DNA of 64,000 bases from JANRLF01 sp033762815 (GTDB lineage Bacteria; Bacteroidota; Bacteroidia; Chitinophagales; CAIOSU01): contig JANRLF010000005.1 of the NCBI GenBank assembly GCA_033762815.1, forward strand, positions 62,001-126,000, given 5' to 3'. The number at the start of each line of letters is the position of its first letter. Positions within the stretch are counted from its first letter, which is position 1. Made by a program: the position numbers and the translations under genes. Under the pieces are notes generated by a model, which searched no databases, was not told the DNA's origin, and worked only from the letters and a program-made list of their open reading frames with translations. Of the stretch, positions 1 to 9,141 are shown piece by piece.

Positions 1-465
1 CACTACCTCAGTATGCAATGGGTGGGCAACAAATATCAAAGTAGCCAGTATAGGTAGTAAGGGGTGCAAATCCTTAAACAAGTATTGCAATACCCACCAA
101 AGCAAAAACGCAGTAAAAGCATATAACAGTACATTGATGGAATGGCTAACTTTTGGATTAGGGTCAAAGAAAGTATGCTCAACAGCAAACGAGGCGGTTA
201 CAATAGGTCTGTATTCATATTTGTTTCCAATATGATTATCAAAATAATAAGAACGGAAAATTTCAGGAATCGCCTTTATTCCCTTTGGGCTTAACTCATG
301 GGAGGTTGTGGTAACCAATTCATCGTCCAAATTATAATCATTCGAGATAGTATTGGCATATAGTAAAAACGCAATAATTGCCAAAACCAAACCTGGTATC
401 AATCGATACCATTGAGGCGATTTGCTATTAGGTGAATGCTTAGTTTGATTGACCTTCTTGTTCAT
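1..465 (-). CDS. GT-C fold membrane glycosyltransferase (TMTC/PMT-like), partial at window edge
   Basis: The reading frame is open from an ATG at 465 down to base 1, so only the first 155 residues are present and the C-terminus lies outside the window. A hydrophobic segment at about residues 23-38 is followed by an acidic LDDE motif (46-49), where GT-C enzymes carry the catalytic metal/lipid-phosphate acidic pair in the first periplasmic loop. Further hydrophobic stretches lie at about 110-130 and 136-150. The last visible residues, AHPLHTEVV, match the HPxHTE signature of TMTC-type O-mannosyltransferase-like proteins, which often end in TPR repeats. It is the last visible gene of a minus-strand polysaccharide cluster, 38 bp after the preceding glycosyltransferase. 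The family is well supported; sugar and acceptor are unknown. Confidence 0.75.
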   Translation of the reverse strand, partial: MNKKVNQTKHSPNSKSPQWYRLIPGLVLAIIAFLLYANTISNDYNLDDELVTTTSHELSPKGIKAIPEIFRSYYFDNHIGNKYEYRPIVTASFAVEHTFFDPNPKVSHSINVLLYAFTAFLLWWVLQYLFKDLHPLLPILATLIFVAHPLHTEVV

Positions 466-503
466 GAGTCGTTAACGAAAATACGCCGTTATGGGCATTT
501 GAC

Positions 504-1631
504 CTAATAGCTCAACCTTTGCAAGCGCTTTTTTAGCACCAACAGATAATTACTAATCACAAACCATAGTTTGTAAAATACATAAGGCATCTTTTTGGCT
601 GAACCCATAAGATCGTAATTGGCATCTTCTACCCGTCTGCGTACCCTTAAATTGTTGAATGTATGGGCTTTTGCAAGTACTAATTGCTTACCTTGAAAAA
701 CAAATTGCCTTACTGGGTGCAAAGAAGTACGAATACTAAGAGCCAAATCATCATTATAAAAAGTTAAATCCTTGGTTCCGAGGGTGTCTACTATGGCTAT
801 TGGCTCAGATAAATCAGGGAGATATTTATGCACAGTTGCTGGCGTTGGCTCGAACCAAGCATCATAAGTAACAGCCTCCAAGCTTTTAGCAAATCGAAAC
901 GTTTTGGGGCTATTATGCGCTAACGGAACTTGGAACAATGACATAGAAATGGCATAATTTGCGCCATTATCGCCAAAATTGGTAGAATAGGCTGCTCGTG
1001 GGTAAGCAAAGTACTTATTTTCCGCAATCATATATTCCAAAAACTCCCGCTTCCATGATTTTCCAGACCATTCCCGAACAAATTCGGGTAAATTATTCTG
1101 ATCAAATTGAGTATGGTTTTTCCATTTGAGAAAGGCCAACCATTGCTCATAAGTAAACGCTTGACCCCAAGAAGCTGGAAACTGCATTAAGTAGGTATCA
1201 TAATCATCTTCAAGCGGATCAAAGGATTGATAATTGTTCTCTGTAAGCTGGTAGGAATAAAGAGATATACCTGCAATGTTGTTTGAAATAGAATAAAAAC
1301 TAAGCACTTGCTGTGCATACTTATAAAATTGTGGAGAAACCCCCAAATCATCTTCTAAAGCAATTACCGCCCCATACTTTTCAGCCAAACTTGCGGCATA
1401 ATGCACTTGGCCATAGGTATATAGCCGCTTTTGCTGTACAACTACCTCTTTATTACCATAAGGCCAATGAAAGGCCTGTGCAAATTGGACACATTCTTTA
1501 TGCGCACCTTTATCCAAAGATATGATTAGGTCAATATTGGGAACATCATACTCTGCCTGGATAAGATTTTGTATTAACCGCTTCAGGCATTGAGGTCGAT
1601 TATAACCAAGTATGACTATGGCAGGTTTCAT
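504..1631 (-). CDS. Glycosyltransferase, GT2/GNT-I-like fold
   Basis: Predicted 375-residue cytosolic glycosyltransferase. It opens with a GT-A Rossmann strand and the sequence ILGYNRPQCLKRLI (about 6-19), typical of family 2-like enzymes, and carries an acidic ALEDDLGVSP motif near residue 90 that would serve as the metal/nucleotide-sugar DxD site. The longer open frame extends to 1700, but the ATG at 1631 is preferred because it overlaps the stop of the upstream asparagine synthase as ATGA, the usual arrangement for translational coupling, and starts exactly at the first beta strand. Its place in the cluster points to polysaccharide or glycan assembly. Donor and acceptor cannot be deduced. 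Confidence 0.78.
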   Translation of the reverse strand: MKPAIVILGYNRPQCLKRLIQNLIQAEYDVPNIDLIISLDKGAHKECVQFAQAFHWPYGNKEVVVQQKRLYTYGQVHYAASLAEKYGAVIALEDDLGVSPQFYKYAQQVLSFYSISNNIAGISLYSYQLTENNYQSFDPLEDDYDTYLMQFPASWGQAFTYEQWLAFLKWKNHTQFDQNNLPEFVREWSGKSWKREFLEYMIAENKYFAYPRAAYSTNFGDNGANYAISMSLFQVPLAHNSPKTFRFAKSLEAVTYDAWFEPTPATVHKYLPDLSEPIAIVDTLGTKDLTFYNDDLALSIRTSLHPVRQFVFQGKQLVLAKAHTFNNLRVRRRVEDANYDLMGSAKKMPYVFYKLWFVISNYLLVLKKRLQRLSY

Positions 1632-3463
1632 TCTTTGATTTTGTGCAATTGGCTGTTCAAAAAGTACTGTTCCCAAAAATAGGGCACAATAGATAGCCAA
1701 GCTTCCTCACCCTCGGTGATGCTTGCCCCAGGTTTCCCCATTACCTTAAGCACCTTTTTCTTTACTAACCTTGAATTTACTAATTCTGATTGTTGGAAAG
1801 AGCTTGAATGTAGTACATCAAGCAAAAACTCCTTCCAATAACCTTTAAACCATTGGGGTAGGGGAGATGTAAAGCCTGTCTTTTTGGTTTGAAATGCCAA
1901 ATCATTTCCTAAGTGGGGCTTTACGGTATCGCGTAAGATCGATTTGTTCCATCCATTTCTAATCTTACTTTGCATGGGTATGGAAAAGCAGAAGTTAACT
2001 ACATTATAATCTACGAATGGCATTCGAACCTCTACACCATGCTGCATGGAATAACGATCATAATTGCGCAACAACGAAGGGAAAATACTAGCATGGAACA
2101 ACTGAGAAAGCAGGCCGTTGAAATGGCTGATTGCGTTGATAGTTGTAGCTTGTTGTGCTAAAGGATATACTTGCTTCCCTTTCCATTGATACCATGAAAG
2201 AGCTTTACAATAAGCCATCCAAGAAATAAACAAGGATGGAGAACCAGTTTTACCTAAAGCCCTTTGGTATGCAGTGTAAATGTTATGTTGTTGCTTGAAA
2301 TCAAATAGACCAATATCTAGATTGGCTAGCTGTAGAAAATTGCCGTAGCCGGAAAGCAATTCGTCGGGTCCATGTCCCTCCAAACTAACATAAACCCCTT
2401 CCTCACGCATTGCAGCGTATAGTTGAGACATAGGGGAGGGAGGGGTTCGCCATATTTCTTCAGAATGGTAAATGTCATTTGAAAGATTTTCTAAGGCCAA
2501 TTTAGCCGAAATAGGCACCCACTTTACAGGTAACTTAAGCTTTTCTAATACTTTTTGTGCTTGGTGCTGTTCGTCATTGGGGCTATCAGGAAATGTGGCC
2601 ACAAAAGCCTTGTGAAACTGATATCTGCTATGTTCTAACAATTGCGATATGAATGATGCAATAGATGATGAATCAAGCCCGCCGCTCAATGCACAGCCTG
2701 TTTTTACATCCGCATGTAACCTATGAGATACAGCTTTTTCCAACAACTCTCTAAACATGGACACCTGTGCTGTATAACTATTGGGTACTTCAACTAAATG
2801 GTCGGCAGTGTTCCAATACTTGGTAATCTTTAGTTTGTCGTTTTGGTACCACCCATACGAACCAGCTGGAAAACGGCATACATTTTCTATCAATGTTTCC
2901 TCGCCGCTTTCATAAGCATCGTATCTTGCTGCTAACCCCACAAAATTCTTATTTGGCCTTACTTCCCCCAATAGAGGCAGAATAGCCTTCATTTCAGATG
3001 CAAAGAAAAATTCACCTATTGATTTAGAATAAAATAATGGCTTTTTCCCGAAACGGTCTCGGCTCAAGAACAATCGTTTTGATTCATTGTCCCATATGGC
3101 AAATGCCCACATACCATTGAAACGGCTCAAGCAGTTAGCGCCCCAGCAATGAAAAGCTAATAGCACCACCTCACTGTCTGTATTGGTCAAAAACTGATAG
3201 CCGTTTACCTGGAGCTCTCTCTTTATCTGTTGATAGTTATATATCTCCCCATTGTATACCAAGCTCAAATGCTGAAAATGCGTGGGTTGCAAGCCCTGGT
3301 TTTTATCACCGATAATCGATAACAATCGATGCCCCAAACTGATATGTTGCTCCTTATGATGCCAAATACCTTCCCCATCTGGCCCCCTGTGTCGCAAAAT
3401 ATTTAATACTTGCTGGAATAAGCGTGGTGAAGTGGCTGGTATGGTGCCTAATATGCCGCACAT
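1628..3463 (-). CDS. asnB: Asparagine synthase (glutamine-hydrolysing)
   Basis: A 611-residue two-domain amidotransferase. The N-terminus MCGILG exposes the catalytic Cys2 of the Ntn-type glutaminase domain, followed by the conserved RHRGPDG (25-31) and NGEIYN (71-76) motifs. The C-terminal synthetase domain has the PP-loop SGGLDSS at 260-266 that binds ATP. The canonical role is ATP-dependent transfer of glutamine amide nitrogen to aspartate. Within a glycosyltransferase cluster, homologues are often thought to amidate a sugar carboxylate or another cell-surface acceptor, so its substrate here may not be free aspartate. It starts 3 bp after the stop of the GT4 gene and overlaps the next glycosyltransferase by 4 bp, so the three are probably co-transcribed. 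Confidence 0.9.
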   Translation of the reverse strand: MCGILGTIPATSPRLFQQVLNILRHRGPDGEGIWHHKEQHISLGHRLLSIIGDKNQGLQPTHFQHLSLVYNGEIYNYQQIKRELQVNGYQFLTNTDSEVVLLAFHCWGANCLSRFNGMWAFAIWDNESKRLFLSRDRFGKKPLFYSKSIGEFFFASEMKAILPLLGEVRPNKNFVGLAARYDAYESGEETLIENVCRFPAGSYGWYQNDKLKITKYWNTADHLVEVPNSYTAQVSMFRELLEKAVSHRLHADVKTGCALSGGLDSSSIASFISQLLEHSRYQFHKAFVATFPDSPNDEQHQAQKVLEKLKLPVKWVPISAKLALENLSNDIYHSEEIWRTPPSPMSQLYAAMREEGVYVSLEGHGPDELLSGYGNFLQLANLDIGLFDFKQQHNIYTAYQRALGKTGSPSLFISWMAYCKALSWYQWKGKQVYPLAQQATTINAISHFNGLLSQLFHASIFPSLLRNYDRYSMQHGVEVRMPFVDYNVVNFCFSIPMQSKIRNGWNKSILRDTVKPHLGNDLAFQTKKTGFTSPLPQWFKGYWKEFLLDVLHSSSFQQSELVNSRLVKKKVLKVMGKPGASITEGEEAWLSIVPYFWEQYFLNSQLHKIKE

Positions 3464-3466
3464 ACA

Positions 3467-4552
3467 TTATACCATTAGCTGCTCAATATATTGGCAGATG
3501 ATCTTGATGTTTTTATCCAAAGAAAAATGTTGTTTTATTCGTTTATGTGCTGCCAAGCCCATACTACTTGCTTTCTGAGAATCAGTAAGCAGTTCTTCCA
3601 TAAAATAGGCCATGCCTGCAACATCGCCTTCTTCTACCAAATATCCTGTTTCTTCTTCCGCTATAATATCCCTGATGCCCGCATGTCTGGTAGATACCAC
3701 AGGCAAGCCGGATGCGCCGGCTTCCATAATGGCTACCGGAGCACCTTCCTTTTCCCCACTTCTAGTCGTAACAGAATGTTGGGCAAACAACCTAGCTTTC
3801 GCCATTTCATCACATACTTCCACAGGGCGCAACACTCCAGTGAAAGTTACCGATTTGTTTATGCCGAGTCTGCTCACTAATCGCCTACATTTGGGCATTA
3901 AGCTACCAGTGCCTGCCATGCGCAATTTTGCATTGGGCACTTTTTCTAGCACTAATGCAAAAGCTTTTATCACTGCTTCTGGATGCTTTGTTTCCTCAAA
4001 CCTACTTGCTGTAAACACAATCGGTTCGTTTTTCCCTGCATCGTGATAATTGAACAATTCTAGATTGGCGCCACAAGGATTTAATATTACTTTTCTGCTC
4101 GGGGCGCCCAATTCAATTAAACGTACCGCCATTTCCTTGCTCACTGCAAACAAACATGAAGCCCCGGCAAAAAGTGCTTGGTAACGATGCAGATACTTCC
4201 TTATCATATCGGCCCTATAAATGTCATAGCCATGGAAATAAACGAGCAATGGTATATTCAGTGCTTCGCATATAGGTAGCATTTCAAGTCCACAAGGCCC
4301 ATATTCCGCCACCACGGCAGCTATTTCAAAATGCTGAAAGTAGTTTGAAATTTGTTGCTGTAGCTGCGGTTTCAAAAAATTATAAGCTACTATCGGTACT
4401 TTTGGCAACAACTTTTGCCCATTGGGCATAAAATATGGCAAATACCCTCCGTAAAGGTAATGCACATCGTAAGGCAAATAATCGACATGATTATGTATAA
4501 ACGTTTCCGAATATTGCCGTTGATGTACAGATGTGATTGCAATGGCTTGCAT
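3467..4552 (-). CDS. Glycosyltransferase family 4
   Basis: A 361-residue GT-B enzyme of the GT4 family. The C-terminal half carries the hallmarks: a VFTASRFEETKHPE strand-loop, the TGVLRPVEV segment, and the EX7E-type region EGAPVAIMEAGASGLPVVS, which binds the nucleotide-sugar diphosphate. The N-terminal Rossmann domain includes YFHGYDIYRAD, a common acceptor-side motif. The open frame could begin at a TTG at 4555, but the adjacent ATG at 4552 is the natural start. It is probably a cytosolic-face retaining glycosyltransferase adding a sugar to a lipid-linked polysaccharide intermediate, and is co-directional with asnB 3 bp downstream. Confidence 0.85.
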   Translation of the reverse strand: MQAIAITSVHQRQYSETFIHNHVDYLPYDVHYLYGGYLPYFMPNGQKLLPKVPIVAYNFLKPQLQQQISNYFQHFEIAAVVAEYGPCGLEMLPICEALNIPLLVYFHGYDIYRADMIRKYLHRYQALFAGASCLFAVSKEMAVRLIELGAPSRKVILNPCGANLELFNYHDAGKNEPIVFTASRFEETKHPEAVIKAFALVLEKVPNAKLRMAGTGSLMPKCRRLVSRLGINKSVTFTGVLRPVEVCDEMAKARLFAQHSVTTRSGEKEGAPVAIMEAGASGLPVVSTRHAGIRDIIAEEETGYLVEEGDVAGMAYFMEELLTDSQKASSMGLAAHKRIKQHFSLDKNIKIICQYIEQLMV

Positions 4553-4594
4553 CAAGTAAAAATAACTAATTAATCACTAGGCTTTGATGCAAAA

Positions 4595-5542
4595 TTATCT
4601 ACGAAAGGTGTCAGGTATCTTCCGCGTATCATTAATGTATTTAAGTACTTCTTCAGCAATGAATTCAGTTACTCTTGGGCCAGGGTGTCCGTTTATTGCA
4701 CTGGCTTGTAGTTGAGAGCAGTCAATGCCTTTGAATTTTGCGCGATACGCATCAATTACTTCCAATACCTCAAAGCCAGCTTGTTTAATATAAGGCAGTG
4801 CCTGCACGTATTCCTTATAGCCATATTCATCCCCACAAGTAGAAGTCATTACCATAAAATGCGACAGTTTATCAGCATTTAGGGTAGCATTTACTGTGTC
4901 AAGAAACTTCCCATATGCTTTTAGGTTTTCAGGTCGATGTAATTTTTGGTTCCATTCGGCATAGCTATCGTCATATACAATATTCCAAACCCCATTCATA
5001 ATGTTTGGAAAAATCCTTTCCAGAAAATGAAGGCGCACTCTCCAAATGTATTGCCGTTGTGGTATATTACCTAAGTCCGCATCATTGTTGACATAACCAA
5101 TTATTAAAAGGTCTGGTTGGTACTTGCGTCCTTCTTTTAAATAAAAACTGAACTCATCTTTCGTTGACCATCCATTGATGCCCCAGTGCATTACCTCAAT
5201 ATTTTTATACTGCTTGCCAAGCATTTCTGCAAGCTTATGGCTCCATACTTGTTCATAGGGTAGACCGTCGCCCCAAACAAATGAATCGCCTAGCACTGCA
5301 ATTCTGAATACACTATCGGGCTTTACGTATGTATGGTTGATATCTGTAAATCCATAACGATTCTTTAAAGCAAAGGCCTTGTTCCTGCTGTTTACTGCAT
5401 CATTATGCTTCATGGCGGCCTTTATCTTTCCTTTGCTAGCACTATTCATAATAACATTAGTAATAAGCAATGCTAAAACAATGGATATTGCCAAGAACAA
5501 TAATGAAAACAACCAGTTTCGTCTTTTTCGAATTTTACTCAT
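4595..5542 (-). CDS. Membrane-anchored SGNH/GDSL hydrolase-like protein
   Basis: A 315-residue protein with a basic N-terminus and one hydrophobic segment (about 11-33), suggesting a membrane anchor with the catalytic domain outside the cytoplasm. The SGNH block I motif is VLGDSF with the nucleophile Ser87. A glycine/asparagine block (HWGINGWST) and the YVNND segment fit blocks II and III, and NGHPGP near residue 290 supplies the block V histidine. Such enzymes act as esterases or, in polysaccharide clusters, as sugar O-acetyl transferases or esterases. The ATG at 5542 overlaps the upstream glycosyltransferase stop by 4 bp (ATGA). Modification of the cluster's polysaccharide is inferred from position. 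Confidence 0.72.
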   Translation of the reverse strand: MSKIRKRRNWLFSLLFLAISIVLALLITNVIMNSASKGKIKAAMKHNDAVNSRNKAFALKNRYGFTDINHTYVKPDSVFRIAVLGDSFVWGDGLPYEQVWSHKLAEMLGKQYKNIEVMHWGINGWSTKDEFSFYLKEGRKYQPDLLIIGYVNNDADLGNIPQRQYIWRVRLHFLERIFPNIMNGVWNIVYDDSYAEWNQKLHRPENLKAYGKFLDTVNATLNADKLSHFMVMTSTCGDEYGYKEYVQALPYIKQAGFEVLEVIDAYRAKFKGIDCSQLQASAINGHPGPRVTEFIAEEVLKYINDTRKIPDTFRR

Positions 5543-6381
5543 CTCAGTAGCGCTACTGTTGCTTTGGCATCTAAATATTGTCGATAGTATCCTTCTAATG
5601 CGGGCTCAGCGCCATCCATTATTGATGCGATAAGTTTCGAGGTGATATGCATAAAAATTAGTGGCCATCTTTCGTTGATGAATACTTTTCCTTCTTTCAT
5701 CGATCTTTTGTTCTCTATTTGGTTCCAGTAAGCTACATTGCAGCCTCTATGCTGGATAATGCCTATGTTTTCAAATATGGCCGGCACCAAATCAAGGTAC
5801 TTTTGGTCAACGTATAAGCCCCTGCTTCTTGATATCCGGCATTCATAAAGGCAAGCTTCCCGCCACCAATCTACAATTTCATTTCCATCCTTAGTGGCAC
5901 CAACAAAGCCCGCATTAAATACCCCGTCTCTAAAGTTGACTTCAAACCAAGCCCGGCTTGCTTTAGGATCATGAATACGCCAATGGGGGCAAAGCAAAAA
6001 ACTGTGCCGCTCAAGTTCATCAAACAGAAAACTGGGATTCTCAAAAAAATACAAATCATTGTCTGCATAAAAGGCACTCTCAATACCTCTCTGCTCAAAA
6101 ATGAATTTTAAAAGCGCAGGTTTTAATGACCATCGCAAGCTATCGCTACCCTTTCGATATTTTTTATAGTGAGGCGCTGTGTAGGGAACAATGTCATTAG
6201 AATTAGCGTAAAGCAACTCTATTGAAGCCGGAACTGCCTGTATGTTTACGTCTAGGCTGCTTTTATCAACCACCAATATAAAAGCTTGCACTTGGGGCAT
6301 AAAAAGTTGCAAGGAGTTTATCATTGCAAACGACTGCGCCAAGTGGCTATAGGTGCTAATGGTACAGATGGCCCTGTTCAC
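5539..6381 (-). CDS. Nucleotide-diphospho-sugar transferase family protein
   Basis: A 280-residue probable glycosyltransferase of GT-A type. The N-terminus (TISTYSHLAQSFAMINSL) resembles nucleotide-sugar transferases that open with a substrate-searching Rossmann strand, and residues near 105-110 carry FYADNDLYFFEN, an acidic DxD-type metal-binding motif. A later HRGCNVAYWN motif is typical of the same group. The frame begins with GTG at 6381; no in-frame ATG lies near the expected N-terminus, so GTG is likely the true start. It is the first gene of the minus-strand polysaccharide run and is divergent from rpsO across about 160 bp. Donor sugar unknown. Confidence 0.7.
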   Translation of the reverse strand: MNRAICTISTYSHLAQSFAMINSLQLFMPQVQAFILVVDKSSLDVNIQAVPASIELLYANSNDIVPYTAPHYKKYRKGSDSLRWSLKPALLKFIFEQRGIESAFYADNDLYFFENPSFLFDELERHSFLLCPHWRIHDPKASRAWFEVNFRDGVFNAGFVGATKDGNEIVDWWREACLYECRISRSRGLYVDQKYLDLVPAIFENIGIIQHRGCNVAYWNQIENKRSMKEGKVFINERWPLIFMHITSKLIASIMDGAEPALEGYYRQYLDAKATVALLR

Positions 6382-6455
6382 AAGTGCATTTTATTGGCAC
6401 TAAACTAAATGTTTGAGTGCTAACCTGTGAATGGAAAGTACGATATAGAAATTTA

Positions 6456-6487
6456 TTTCCGACAACCAAATAAAAAGCTTATTTTTG
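6456..6487 (+). promoter_or_regulatory. Probable Bacteroidota-type promoter of rpsO
   Basis: The -7 element TATTTTTG (6480-6487) matches the Bacteroidota consensus TAnnTTTG exactly. TTTC at 6456-6459 lies 20 bp upstream, one base from the TTTG -33 consensus at the accepted spacing of 19-20 bp. It would place transcription initiation about 45 bp before the rpsO start codon. Confidence 0.6.
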
Positions 6488-6539
6488 CGGGCTAGATAAA
6501 AAGAAAGACAAGTAAAACGACGCAAATCATTAATTGACA

Positions 6540-6812
6540 ATGAGTAATCTGACCGCAGAAAGAAAAAAAGAGTTGTTCAAGCAGTATGGCGCAAGCGAAA
6601 CCAATAGCGGTTCCGCAGAAGCTCAAATCGCCATGTTCACTGAGCGCATTGCCCACATCACTGACCACTTGAAAGCCAACAAGAAAGACTATTCTTCTAC
6701 CCGGGCTTTGGTAACATTAGTAGGTAAGAGAAGGAGCCTTTTGAACTACCTCGCTAAAAAAGATATACAAAACTACAGGTCGCTGATTGAACGCCTGAAC
6801 TTGAGGAAGTAA
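6540..6812 (+). CDS. rpsO: Small ribosomal subunit protein uS15
   Basis: A 90-residue S15 protein, the usual length. The conserved core includes KQYGASETNSGSAEAQIA, the HLKANKKDYSSTRAL helix and VGKRRSLLNYL, the segments that bind the 16S rRNA central domain. An in-frame TTG at 6534 would add two residues, but the ATG at 6540 gives the canonical N-terminus. S15 is an early-assembling protein of the 30S platform and in other bacteria represses its own mRNA; no leader structure was verified here. It is followed by pnp after 80 bp, the conserved rpsO-pnp arrangement. Confidence 0.96.
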   Translation: MSNLTAERKKELFKQYGASETNSGSAEAQIAMFTERIAHITDHLKANKKDYSSTRALVTLVGKRRSLLNYLAKKDIQNYRSLIERLNLRK

Positions 6813-6849
6813 GAGCGGCTTACCCATCCCTCTGCCCGTTATTTATTTT

Positions 6850-6878
6850 GAGGCCAGGGGAAGGCCTCGCTTATTTTT
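6850..6878 (+). terminator. Hairpin between rpsO and pnp (terminator or processing site)
   Basis: GAGGCC (6850-6855) pairs with GGCCTC (6863-6868) across a 7-base loop, followed by a T-rich run starting at 6871. It could be an intrinsic terminator that partly uncouples pnp from rpsO, or an RNase III-type processing stem as described for other rpsO-pnp operons. The short stem makes full termination uncertain. Confidence 0.55.
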
Positions 6879-6892
6879 AAAAGAAAATTTTT

Positions 6893-9058
6893 ATGTCACA
6901 AATTGGTATAACCAAGAGTTTTGACCTAGGTGACGGTAGAATAGTATCATTAGAGACAGGAAAGCTTGCCAAACAGGCTGATGGTTCGGTGGTGGTACGT
7001 ATGGGCAACACCATGTTGCTCGCAACTATCGTATCTGACCAAGATGCCCGTGAAGGGGTCGATTTTTTACCGCTTACTGTTGAGTATCAAGAAAAGTACG
7101 CCTCACTTGGCCGTTTTCCTGGCGGATTCTTCAAGCGCGAAGCTCGTGCTTCAGAGTATGAAATCCTTATCAGCCGATTGGTTGATAGAGCATTGCGACC
7201 TTTGTTCCCTGATGACTACCATGCCAATACCCAAGTTATCATCAACCTGATTTCAGGCGATAAAGACGTAAATCCCGATATCTTGGCTTGCTTGGGTGCA
7301 TCTGCAGCCATTGCCGTTTCTGATATCCCTTTCAATGGGCCAATTTCAGAAGTTAGAGTGGGCCGTATCGATGGCAAGTTCATCGTGAATCCTACTATAC
7401 CCCAAACCGAGCAATCGGATATTGACATGGTAGTAGCTGCCACACAGGACAGTGTGGTGATGGTGGAAGGAGAAATGAAAGAAGTATCGGAAGAGGACAT
7501 GGTTGAAGCCATCAAATTTGCCCATGACCATATCCGTATCCAATTAAAAGCTATCAACGAGTTGGCCGAGGCCTTTGGAAAGAAAGCTGCTCGCGAATAT
7601 AGCCATGAGGTAAACGACCTTACCTTTAAGGAAAGAGTTGTGAAAGCCACATATGACCAAGTAGTGTTGGCCATGAGCCAGCCCAAAGGCAAGCATGAGC
7701 GCCGTGATGAGCTAAAGAGAATCAAGGAAGAATTTGTTGCTACCCTTACTGAAGAGGAAGCCGCTCTATTTGGTGCTTTGGTGGGCAAATATTACCATGA
7801 CGTAGAAAAAATGGCTGCTCGCAATCTCATTTTAGAGCGTGGCCATCGTTTGGACGGTAGGAAAATGAATGAAATTCGTCCTATTTGGAGCGAAGTGGAT
7901 TATCTACCTTCTGCACACGGTTCAGCTATTTTTACCCGTGGCGAAACACAGTCATTGACTTCGGTGACCTTGGGAACCAAGATGGATGAGCAAATTATTG
8001 ATGGTGCCGTATTCAAAGGGTACAATCGCTTTTTATTGCATTACAATTTCCCATCTTTTTCTACAGGTGAAACCAAGCCAATGCGCGGCCCAGGCAGAAG
8101 GGAGATTGGCCACGGAAACCTGGCCATGCGTGCTTTGAAGAACATGCTGCCAGGCCAAGAAACCAATCCTTATACTATCCGCATTGTGTCTGATATCTTG
8201 GAATCTAACGGTTCCTCATCCATGGCTACTGTGTGCGCCGGTTGTTTGGCATTGATGGATGCAGGTGTACAAGTTAAGAAAATGGTTTCAGGTATAGCAA
8301 TGGGCTTGATTACCGATGAGACTAATGTAAATAATTACGCAGTACTTTCCGATATTCTTGGTGACGAAGACCATTTAGGTGATATGGACTTTAAGGTGTG
8401 CGGCACCCGCGATGGCATCACCGCTTGCCAAATGGATATCAAAGTAAAAGGCCTTACCTATGAGATATTGCTGAAAGCTTTATACCAAGCAAAGGAAGGA
8501 CGTATGCACATTCTTGGAGAAATGGAGAAAACCATTACTGCTCCACGAGCCGATTACAAGCCACATGCGCCGCGCATTGTTAAAATTAACATTCCTAAGG
8601 AGTTCATTGGTGCGGTTATCGGACCTGGCGGAAAGGTAATTCAAGAAATGCAGCGCGAAACAGGTGCTACCATTATCATTGAAGAGGTTGGCGAATTTGG
8701 GGTAATAGATATTGCTGCCGATAATAAAGAAGCTATTGATGCAGCCGTGGCTCGTATCAAAGCCATTACCCAACAACCTGAACCAGGTGAAGTTTACGAA
8801 GGTTCCGTTAAATCCATTATGCCTTATGGTGCATTTGTGGAGTTTTTGCCTGGCAAGCAGGGCTTGTTGCACATTTCTGAAATCAGTTGGTCAAGGTTGG
8901 AAAATCTTGACGGGGTATTGAAGGAAGGCGACAAGGTGAAAGTGAAGCTACTGGAAATAGACACCAAAACTGGCAAATTCAAGCTTTCTAGAAAAGCATT
9001 GATGCCGAAGCCTGAAGGAGGCAATAAGCCACCGCAAAAGCAGGTAGTAGAAGAGTAA
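6893..9058 (+). CDS. pnp: Polyribonucleotide nucleotidyltransferase (PNPase)
   Basis: A 721-residue PNPase of standard length. Order: first RNase PH domain (about 10-140) with the FFKREARASE loop, an alpha-helical linker, the second catalytic RNase PH domain (about 320-550) with FTRGETQSL and FPSFSTGETKPMRGPGRREIGHG, a KH domain with the GPGGKVIQEM motif (about 575-585), and a C-terminal S1 domain (about 625-695) with SIMPYGAFVEFLPGKQGLLH. It degrades RNA phosphorolytically 3' to 5' and works in mRNA turnover in the cytoplasm. ATG at 6893 is the natural start, 80 bp after rpsO, and a strong terminator follows the stop. Confidence 0.97.
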   Translation: MSQIGITKSFDLGDGRIVSLETGKLAKQADGSVVVRMGNTMLLATIVSDQDAREGVDFLPLTVEYQEKYASLGRFPGGFFKREARASEYEILISRLVDRALRPLFPDDYHANTQVIINLISGDKDVNPDILACLGASAAIAVSDIPFNGPISEVRVGRIDGKFIVNPTIPQTEQSDIDMVVAATQDSVVMVEGEMKEVSEEDMVEAIKFAHDHIRIQLKAINELAEAFGKKAAREYSHEVNDLTFKERVVKATYDQVVLAMSQPKGKHERRDELKRIKEEFVATLTEEEAALFGALVGKYYHDVEKMAARNLILERGHRLDGRKMNEIRPIWSEVDYLPSAHGSAIFTRGETQSLTSVTLGTKMDEQIIDGAVFKGYNRFLLHYNFPSFSTGETKPMRGPGRREIGHGNLAMRALKNMLPGQETNPYTIRIVSDILESNGSSSMATVCAGCLALMDAGVQVKKMVSGIAMGLITDETNVNNYAVLSDILGDEDHLGDMDFKVCGTRDGITACQMDIKVKGLTYEILLKALYQAKEGRMHILGEMEKTITAPRADYKPHAPRIVKINIPKEFIGAVIGPGGKVIQEMQRETGATIIIEEVGEFGVIDIAADNKEAIDAAVARIKAITQQPEPGEVYEGSVKSIMPYGAFVEFLPGKQGLLHISEISWSRLENLDGVLKEGDKVKVKLLEIDTKTGKFKLSRKALMPKPEGGNKPPQKQVVEE

Positions 9059-9062
9059 AAAG

Positions 9063-9086
9063 AAGCCCCGATAAGGGGCTTTCTTG
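9063..9086 (+). terminator. Intrinsic terminator after pnp
   Basis: AAGCCCC (9063-9069) and GGGGCTT (9075-9081) form a perfect 7-bp stem with a 5-base loop, followed by TTCTTGTT. It lies directly behind the pnp stop codon and ends the rpsO-pnp unit. Confidence 0.8.
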
Positions 9087-9141
9087 TTACTAGCCTTACT
9101 TCTTTTTGCATTCCTTTATTTTAGCAATATTTGTACTTGTC

